Source: Bacteroidota bacterium (GTDB lineage: Bacteria > Bacteroidota > Bacteroidia > Chitinophagales > Chitinophagaceae). From it: a stretch of 39,364 bases of DNA. The stretch covers positions 1 to 39,364 of the forward strand of contig JABDAN010000022.1 in the NCBI GenBank assembly GCA_013289175.1, read 5' to 3'. How positions within the stretch are numbered: position 1 is the stretch's first letter; the number at the start of each line of letters is the position of its first letter. Position numbers and translations under genes: made by a program. The notes below the pieces were generated by a model. That model searched no databases, was not told where the DNA came from, and saw nothing but the letters and a program-made list of their open reading frames with translations. This document shows, piece by piece, positions 34,887 through 39,364 of this stretch.

Positions 34887-35891
34887 TTATGGCTGACCTT
34901 TTCCACCGGACGATCCATATACCTGCCCTGTGGCATAACTTCCGCTGTTGTCGGCGAGTTGCACATAAATAGAGGCCAGCTCGGCCGGTTGACCAGGTCT
35001 TCCCATCGGCGTGTCCCCGCCAAATTTAACCAGCTTTTCCTGCGTTGCTCCGCCACTCACTTGAAGCGCTGTCCAGATCGGACCCGGCGCCACTCCGTTC
35101 ACCCGTATTCCTTTGGGGCCTAATTGTTTTGCCAGTGATTTGATGTAGTTCGTGGTCGCGGCTTTGGTCTGCGCATAGTCGTATAGATCTGCGGAAGGAT
35201 CATAAGCTTGTTCCGATGTGGTACCAATGATAGCTGATCCCGGTTGAAGATGTGGGAGCGCCGCTTTGATGATCCAAAAAGGTGCGTAAATATTTGTCTT
35301 CATGGTCCAGTCGAACTGTTCGGTTGAGATATCCAGTATGGATGCATGGGTCTGTTGTCGCCCCGCATTGTTGACGATGATATCCAAACCACCCAGTGCT
35401 TGTACAGATTGTTCCACGAGTTTTTGACAAAAGGCCTCTTCCCGAATGTCACCCGGTATTCCAATACCTTTTCTGCCTTCGGCAATGATCAAGGCGATTA
35501 CGTCTTGGGCATCGGGTTCTTCGCTCGGGAAATAATTGATGACTATGTCTGCTCCCTCTCTGGCATAAGCAATCGCTGCTGCCCGACCCATGCCCGAATC
35601 ACCTCCGGTAATCAAGGCCTTTCTACCTGCAAGCCGGCCAGAACCCCTATAACTGGTTTCGCCGTGATCAGGTCTCGGCTGCATTTTACTTACCAAGCCA
35701 GGCCAGGGCTGGGATTGACTGGGAAAAGGCGGTTGGGGATATTTTGTCGTGGGATCTACCAGTCCTTCGGAATGATGGGTCACTTCCACTTTCTTTGGCG
35801 AAGCAAACGCAGGGGAAACAGCCGCGGCAGCCAATGTAGCGCCCAATCCTCCTATCACTTGCCGGCGGTGAATTTTAGTCTCTTCTTGCAT
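34887..35891 (-). CDS. Tat-targeted short-chain dehydrogenase/reductase
   Basis: The preferred start is ATG 35891 (334 residues); GTG 35906 would add five. The N-terminus KIHRRQVIGGLGATLAAAA is a twin-arginine signal. The SDR domain follows from about residue 85: GRKALITGGDSGMGRAA (NAD(P)-binding G-x-x-x-G-x-G), NNAGRQ, and the catalytic YDYAQTKAA (Y and K of YxxxK). This is the YghA/ribitol-glucose-dehydrogenase-like subfamily, in which a long N-terminal extension with PQPPFPSQSQPWPG is usual. A secreted SDR needs its cofactor loaded before Tat export, in line with the Tat signal. Substrate unknown. Confidence 0.92.
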   Translation of the reverse strand: MQEETKIHRRQVIGGLGATLAAAAVSPAFASPKKVEVTHHSEGLVDPTTKYPQPPFPSQSQPWPGLVSKMQPRPDHGETSYRGSGRLAGRKALITGGDSGMGRAAAIAYAREGADIVINYFPSEEPDAQDVIALIIAEGRKGIGIPGDIREEAFCQKLVEQSVQALGGLDIIVNNAGRQQTHASILDISTEQFDWTMKTNIYAPFWIIKAALPHLQPGSAIIGTTSEQAYDPSADLYDYAQTKAATTNYIKSLAKQLGPKGIRVNGVAPGPIWTALQVSGGATQEKLVKFGGDTPMGRPGQPAELASIYVQLADNSGSYATGQVYGSSGGKGQP

Positions 35892-36207
35892 AAAATTGGT
35901 TTTCACTCAAATTTGGATTTCAAGACTTGTGCCAATGCCGCGGTAGTTACGCCCTTTGGGGTTGGCATTTAATTAGGCCACAGGACTCGGAAAGCTGCTC
36001 GCGGATTTCCACGATTCTCCTGTTCAAGGGCCATGGCACGATATTGTAAACTCTAGAAAAACCTATACAGCAGGTCCCTTTATCGACATTTCATGGATGG
36101 GATACCTTGTAGGGATTTGAGAAGGCCGATAAGAGCAGGTCAAATCTCCGAAATGAGTTGGTTCACCTTGGTTAGCCATTATTTAGTAATCAATCAACCG
36201 TTTAAAT
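35892..36207. other. Non-coding divergent region between the SDR and histone-like genes
   Basis: The 316 bases hold no supported gene. The SDR side has CAAATTTG on the minus strand near 35913-35920, one base away from TAnnTTTG. No clear box is seen on the plus strand before ATG 36208. Confidence 0.45.
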
Positions 36208-36543
36208 ATGGAAAAAAAATCACCCAAACCCCAACCAGCAGCTTCAGAAGAAAGCAGTTTTATGCATAAGGCTGGTGAAATCCTTCACAGTATCGGTTCT
36301 CATTTGGTTGACGCCAAGGATGCGGTCGCCGAAACCGTTGCCAAAGAAATTAAAGTCGTAAAAAAAGCCATTAAAAAAAAGAGTGCAGCAAAAAAGAAAG
36401 GGCCGGCTACCAAAAAAACGGCGAAAAAACCGACTGTGAAAAAGAACGCGAAAAAGCCTTCTCCTAAAAAACCCCTTTCAAAATTTGCGCGGAAGGCAAA
36501 AAAAGCAGCAAAAAAATCGGCTTCCAACCGAATGAAAAAATAA
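36208..36543 (+). CDS. Histone H1-like Lys/Ala-rich protein, 111 aa
   Basis: The first 50 residues are a mixed helix (SFMHKAGEILHSIGSHLVDAKDAVAETVAKEIKVV), while residues 51-111 are almost all Lys, Ala and Pro (KKKSAAKKKGPATKKTAKK and similar). Such tails bind DNA non-specifically in bacterial H1-like proteins such as Hc1, so a nucleoid role is likely. The gene stands alone. Its A-rich reading is biased by lysine codons, and the N-terminal half supports a true gene. Confidence 0.8.
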   Translation: MEKKSPKPQPAASEESSFMHKAGEILHSIGSHLVDAKDAVAETVAKEIKVVKKAIKKKSAAKKKGPATKKTAKKPTVKKNAKKPSPKKPLSKFARKAKKAAKKSASNRMKK

Positions 36544-36677
36544 CCAGGGAGCAGGGTTTTGGTTTTGACTTGTCTTAAGATGCTGGATCCTGCGGTCGTT
36601 TTCTTTCTGTCTGCGGGATAAAACCATACGGACGGGGTCCTTGTTTTTCCCGAAAGTCCTGAAATGAACCCATGCAG

Positions 36678-36974
36678 TCAACGCATGGTAGAAAAGTTAA
36701 CCTCCTTATCCAGCAGCAAGATGTAAATGGAAGCCATCAAACAGGTCCAAAAATATGCATGGTATTTGCCTTGCGGATCGATGGCTGGTTTCAGTACGAT
36801 CCATCCATTGCGCATCTCTTCTTTAAAATTATGGATCTTACCGAATTGGGATATCAGCGGGTCATCTGAAATAACGGCTTTAAAATAGGGCATGACACCG
36901 GGAGGTTCGAAGTATTCAATATCGGCGGCATATTCCTTTTTTAAAAACTCGAAGGCGACCTGGGTCTTTTCCAT
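36678..36974 (-). CDS. Small hypothetical protein, 98 aa
   Basis: No family is recognised. It is a soluble protein with aromatic and acidic content (EYFEPPGVMPYFKAVISDDPLISQFG). Near the C-terminus is a hydrophobic segment YHAYFWTCLMASIYILLLD, which could be a buried helix or a membrane segment. It starts at ATG 36974 and diverges from the kaiC gene across 164 bases. Confidence 0.5.
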   Translation of the reverse strand: MEKTQVAFEFLKKEYAADIEYFEPPGVMPYFKAVISDDPLISQFGKIHNFKEEMRNGWIVLKPAIDPQGKYHAYFWTCLMASIYILLLDKEVNFSTMR

Positions 36975-37077
36975 ATAAGTGGTGAATGGTGTATTCCCTG
37001 GATTGCAAAATTGCGACCCGGGACTGTGGAATTAATTACACAGGCAAGCCATTGGCGCTGACAATTAATTCAAGCAC

Positions 37078-37111
37078 TTTGGAATATGCTCGTCAGCCTA
37101 CTATATATTTG
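37078..37111 (+). promoter_or_regulatory. Bacteroidota-type promoter of the kaiC operon
   Basis: TTTG (37078-37081) and TATATTTG (37104-37111) match both the -33 TTTG and -7 TAnnTTTG boxes. Their first bases are 26 apart, the expected distance. The predicted start lies roughly 20 bases before the kaiC ATG. This is the best promoter match in the window. Confidence 0.7.
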
Positions 37112-37138
37112 ATACCTTATTAAAAAAGAAAATCGTAG

Positions 37139-38578
37139 ATGACCATGAAATTGTCCTTAAAGGAAATTTTCCCAAAAACACCATCTGGCATCGAAGGATT
37201 GGATGAAATCACCGGAGGCGGTCTGCCCAAGGGACGTCCGACGCTCATTTGCGGAAGCGCCGGTTGTGGTAAAACACTCATGGGTATCCAGTTTTTGGTG
37301 AAAGGCATTACCGAATACCATGAACCGGGTGTATTTGTTTCTTTCGAAGAAACCGTAAAGGATCTCGCCGCCAATGTCCAGTCCCTCGGATTCGATCTGG
37401 AAAAGATGATAGGCGAAAAAAAGCTGCGGATAGACCACATTCATATAGAAAAAACAGAGATTCAGGAAACCGGTGAATACGATTTGGAAGGCCTCTTTAT
37501 CCGGTTGAACTATGCCATCGATCAAATTGGTGCCAAGCGGGTTGTACTGGATACCATCGAATCCTTGTTTGGCGGTATGGAGAACACTACCCTGCTCAGG
37601 TCTGAATTGAAGCGGCTTTTCCAATGGCTTAAAGACAAAGGGGTTACGGCCATCATTACCGGGGAACGGGGAGAAAGCACATTAACCCGGCAAGGCCTAG
37701 AAGAATATGTTTCCGACTGTGTTATTTTGCTTGATTTCCGGGTGATCGATCAAATTGCGACCCGGAGGCTCCGCATTGTTAAATATCGGGGATCCATGCA
37801 CGGAACGAATGAATATCCATTCCTGATAGACGAATCGGGAATTTCCGTACTACCGATTACCTCTTTGAAACTGAACCACTCGACGTCGTCAGAAATACTT
37901 TCTTACGGGCACGCCGGATTGGATAAATTGTTTAAAGGAAACGGTTTTTTCCGGGGAAACAGCACCCTGGTCACCGGGTCAGCCGGTACGTCGAAAACCA
38001 TGCTGGCCACGTATTTTGCGCTGAGCAGCTGCGAGCGCAAGGAACCCGTACTGTTTTTTTCTTTTGAAGAGTCGCCTGACCAACTGATACGCAACATGCA
38101 ATCCGTTGGATTAAAACTGAAACCCTTTATCAAATCGGGACTATTGAATATCCATTCTTCCAGGCCCTCTCTCAGCGGTCTGGAGATGCATTTGCTGGTA
38201 ATACATAAACTCATATCAGAGCATAAACCGAAAACCGTCATAATCGATCCCATCAGTAGTCTGGTAACGGTGGGAAACAACAGCGAAGTCAGGGCGATGC
38301 TGGTGCGGTTGATGGATCTGTTAAAAGTCAATCAGATCAATGCCTTTTTCACGGCACTTACCCACCCACAGTCAGCCGATTATTTTGACTTTACGGTGGA
38401 TGCGGTGTCCTCCTTGGCGGATACCTGGATCCGGTTGACCAACCATTCCGACGCGGGTATTCGGTCAAGGACCCTGTCCATCGTTAAATCCCGCGGGATG
38501 GGACATTCCAATGAGATCAACGAATTTGTAATCGGTGACAAAGGCATTAAACTGAAAAATAACAGCAGCGCTAAATAA
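37139..38578 (+). CDS. kaiC: KaiC-family double RecA-like ATPase/kinase
   Basis: KaiC proteins are ATPases that autophosphorylate and act as timers in cyanobacteria; in other phyla they are mostly uncharacterised. This 479-residue protein has two RecA/KaiC domains, CI (about 10-245) and CII (about 250-470). CI has Walker A GSAGCGKT (39-46) and catalytic E70-E71 in SFEET. CII has E310-E311 in SFEES but Walker A reads GSAGTSKT (280-287), with S285 where Gly is usual. Aligning by hand to the cyanobacterial phosphosite loop places T419, S424 and S425 at the T426, S431 and T432 positions. It is followed after 13 bases by kaiB. Confidence 0.95.
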   Translation: MTMKLSLKEIFPKTPSGIEGLDEITGGGLPKGRPTLICGSAGCGKTLMGIQFLVKGITEYHEPGVFVSFEETVKDLAANVQSLGFDLEKMIGEKKLRIDHIHIEKTEIQETGEYDLEGLFIRLNYAIDQIGAKRVVLDTIESLFGGMENTTLLRSELKRLFQWLKDKGVTAIITGERGESTLTRQGLEEYVSDCVILLDFRVIDQIATRRLRIVKYRGSMHGTNEYPFLIDESGISVLPITSLKLNHSTSSEILSYGHAGLDKLFKGNGFFRGNSTLVTGSAGTSKTMLATYFALSSCERKEPVLFFSFEESPDQLIRNMQSVGLKLKPFIKSGLLNIHSSRPSLSGLEMHLLVIHKLISEHKPKTVIIDPISSLVTVGNNSEVRAMLVRLMDLLKVNQINAFFTALTHPQSADYFDFTVDAVSSLADTWIRLTNHSDAGIRSRTLSIVKSRGMGHSNEINEFVIGDKGIKLKNNSSAK

Positions 38579-38591
38579 TCGCAAAAGACAT

Positions 38592-38891
38592 ATGGACAAT
38601 GAAATCTGGGAGCTTCGGCTTTATATAGCAGGTCAGACACCAAAATCCGTACTCGCTTTAAAAAACATCACTAAGTACTGCAAGGAACACCTCGCTGGAA
38701 AATATACCATCGAGATTGTTGATCTTTTAAAAAATCCCCAGTTGGCGGAAGGGGATCAAATATTTGCCATACCGACACTGGTGCGAAAGTTCCCGGAGCC
38801 GCTGCGAAAAATTATTGGGGATTTGTCCAATGAAGAAAAAGTACTGGTCGGCCTAAATATTCGGCCGGTTGGTATAAAAAACGTGGAATAA
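38592..38891 (+). CDS. kaiB: KaiB-like protein (canonical type)
   Basis: The 99-residue protein has the thioredoxin-like KaiB fold: [60 protein letters not shown] and EKVLVGLNI, which follow cyanobacterial KaiB closely. KaiB binds phosphorylated KaiC after fold switching and recruits further partners. This copy retains the LKNPQLAE and PTL-K[12 protein letters not shown] blocks, so it is a plausible true partner of the upstream KaiC. Its stop overlaps the next kaiB-like start (TAATG). Confidence 0.93.
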   Translation: MDNEIWELRLYIAGQTPKSVLALKNITKYCKEHLAGKYTIEIVDLLKNPQLAEGDQIFAIPTLVRKFPEPLRKIIGDLSNEEKVLVGLNIRPVGIKNVE

Positions 38892-39199
38892 TGAACAAAA
38901 AAAAGCGCCTCTTGGCAACAACCGAAGACAAACTGGTTTTGGTGCTCTACGTCTCGGGCATGTCTCCCAAATCCATGGAGGCGATTGAAAATATAAACCG
39001 GATATGTGCCGATCAGCTGGAAAATTCTTTTGAACTTGAAATTATCGATCTCTATAAACATCCGGAACTGGCTGCTGAACAACAAATCGTTTTCAGTCCG
39101 TCCTTGGTTAAACGATTTCCTTTGCCTAAAAAGACCCTGGTCGGAACATTTGCCGACAGCGAAAAAGTCATCAAGGGGTTGGGAATTCTATTTAAATAA
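38891..39199 (+). CDS. Second KaiB-like protein (divergent)
   Basis: The 102-residue protein shares the KaiB layout: LVLVLYVSGMSPKSMEAIENI, LEIIDLYKHPELAAEQQI, SPSLVKRFPLPKKTLVGTFAD and EKVIKGLGILF. Several sites conserved in KaiB differ, for example the IPTL/GDLS segments read SPSL and GTFAD. The start overlaps the preceding stop by one base, indicating translational coupling. It is likely a paralogue with a separate role, such as binding the PAS sensor. It ends 6 bases before the next start codon. Confidence 0.9.
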   Translation: MNKKKRLLATTEDKLVLVLYVSGMSPKSMEAIENINRICADQLENSFELEIIDLYKHPELAAEQQIVFSPSLVKRFPLPKKTLVGTFADSEKVIKGLGILFK

Positions 39200-39205
39200 T
39201 TAGTC

Positions 39206-39364
39206 ATGCAGCCCGAATCCAGGGAGGATCTTTTATTGAAAATCGAGCATCTGGAAAGCCGGTTGGCTGAATCTGAACAACTGATTGAAGCCATCAAAGC
39301 CGGTGAGGTGGACGCTTTTGCCCTGAATACCAACCAGGTCCCCGAAATTTATACCCTTCAAAGC
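39206..39364 (+). CDS. PAS-domain sensor protein, N-terminal fragment (cut by window edge)
   Basis: An ATG at 39206 opens 53 codons to the end of the window. The N-terminal segment is a charged coiled-coil-like helix with EQLIEAIKAGEVDAFAL; the x-IKAGEVDA motif precedes PAS domains in many Bacteroidota sensor kinases. The gene starts 6 bases after the second kaiB, which suggests it is the fourth gene of the kai operon. Kinase or cyclase output lies beyond the window, so I call only the start of a sensor. The PAS inference is family knowledge from a short motif. Confidence 0.65.
   Translation, partial: MQPESREDLLLKIEHLESRLAESEQLIEAIKAGEVDAFALNTNQVPEIYTLQS

Noticed and set aside
36670-36688. 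CCATGC/GCATGG inverted repeat over the stop of the 98-residue gene
   Set aside because: It has no T-run and a 6-bp stem, so a chance palindrome is the simplest reading.
1-39364. CRISPR array, riboswitch or insertion sequence
   Set aside because: I saw no regularly spaced repeats, no recognisable riboswitch core and no transposase or terminal inverted repeats.

Overview
The window looks like a chromosomal segment of a Bacteroidota bacterium, most probably a Chitinophagaceae-type soil or plant-associated saprophyte. The main reasons are families typical of or common in that phylum (DUF3570, DUF4266 and DUF5723 proteins, a PF10091 glucoamylase-like enzyme, the Bacteroidota version of phosphocholine phospholipase C). 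Several genes also have start-proximal TAnnTTTG elements, the Bacteroidota -7 promoter motif, and ribosome binding sites are weak. I saw no phage, insertion sequence, CRISPR array or rRNA. One tRNA gene, tRNA-Pro(UGG), is present.

Layout. (1) 1-6281: the C-terminal tail of an FtsX/MacB-like ABC permease runs off the left edge. It faces a tight minus-strand hexuronate operon, uxaA-uxaC-kdgK-eda-exuT, which covers uptake of glucuronate/galacturonate and conversion to pyruvate plus glyceraldehyde-3-phosphate. Only the NAD-dependent tagaturonate reductase step is missing here. (2) 6378-8434: a divergent secreted GH9 cellulase, then tRNA-Pro and its terminator. (3) 8.7-17.2 kb: a looser, AT-richer stretch with a nitrilase-family amidohydrolase, a VOC protein, small orphan proteins, an AraC-type regulator fused to an HMA-like CxxC segment, a cupin, a YceI/porin pair, a double PRC-barrel protein and an HdeD-like membrane protein. 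(4) 17.7-26.8 kb: a DUF5723/YceI pair, a PF10091 (GH144-like) glycosidase without a signal peptide, a YncE-propeller/phosphoesterase fusion and a Tat-exported phospholipase C. This last trio suggests scavenging of glycans and phosphate esters. (5) 26.8-28.4 kb: a SnoaL-like lipoprotein, a DUF1810 protein and a His/Ala-rich helical protein. (6) 29.0-32.5 kb: a compact operon of thioredoxin-like protein, ApbE flavinyltransferase, DUF4266 mini-lipoprotein and DUF3570 outer-membrane barrel, followed by a CxxCH haem-binding protein. This looks like an envelope redox module. (7) 32.5-37.0 kb: an outer-membrane barrel, a single-domain response regulator with a small partner, YtxH, a two-helix mini membrane protein, a Tat-targeted SDR oxidoreductase, a histone-H1-like protein and an orphan protein. 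Several of these belong to stress-related families. (8) 37.1 kb to the end: a KaiC-KaiB-KaiB-PAS sensor operon behind a near-perfect Bacteroidota promoter, with the PAS protein cut by the window edge.

The two segments most likely to reward further work are the ApbE/DUF4266/DUF3570 module, where I propose that the tiny lipoprotein could itself be the flavin carrier, and the KaiBC-kinase operon. The KaiC of that operon keeps all phosphosite positions but has an altered second-domain P-loop, and the operon carries two different KaiB proteins.
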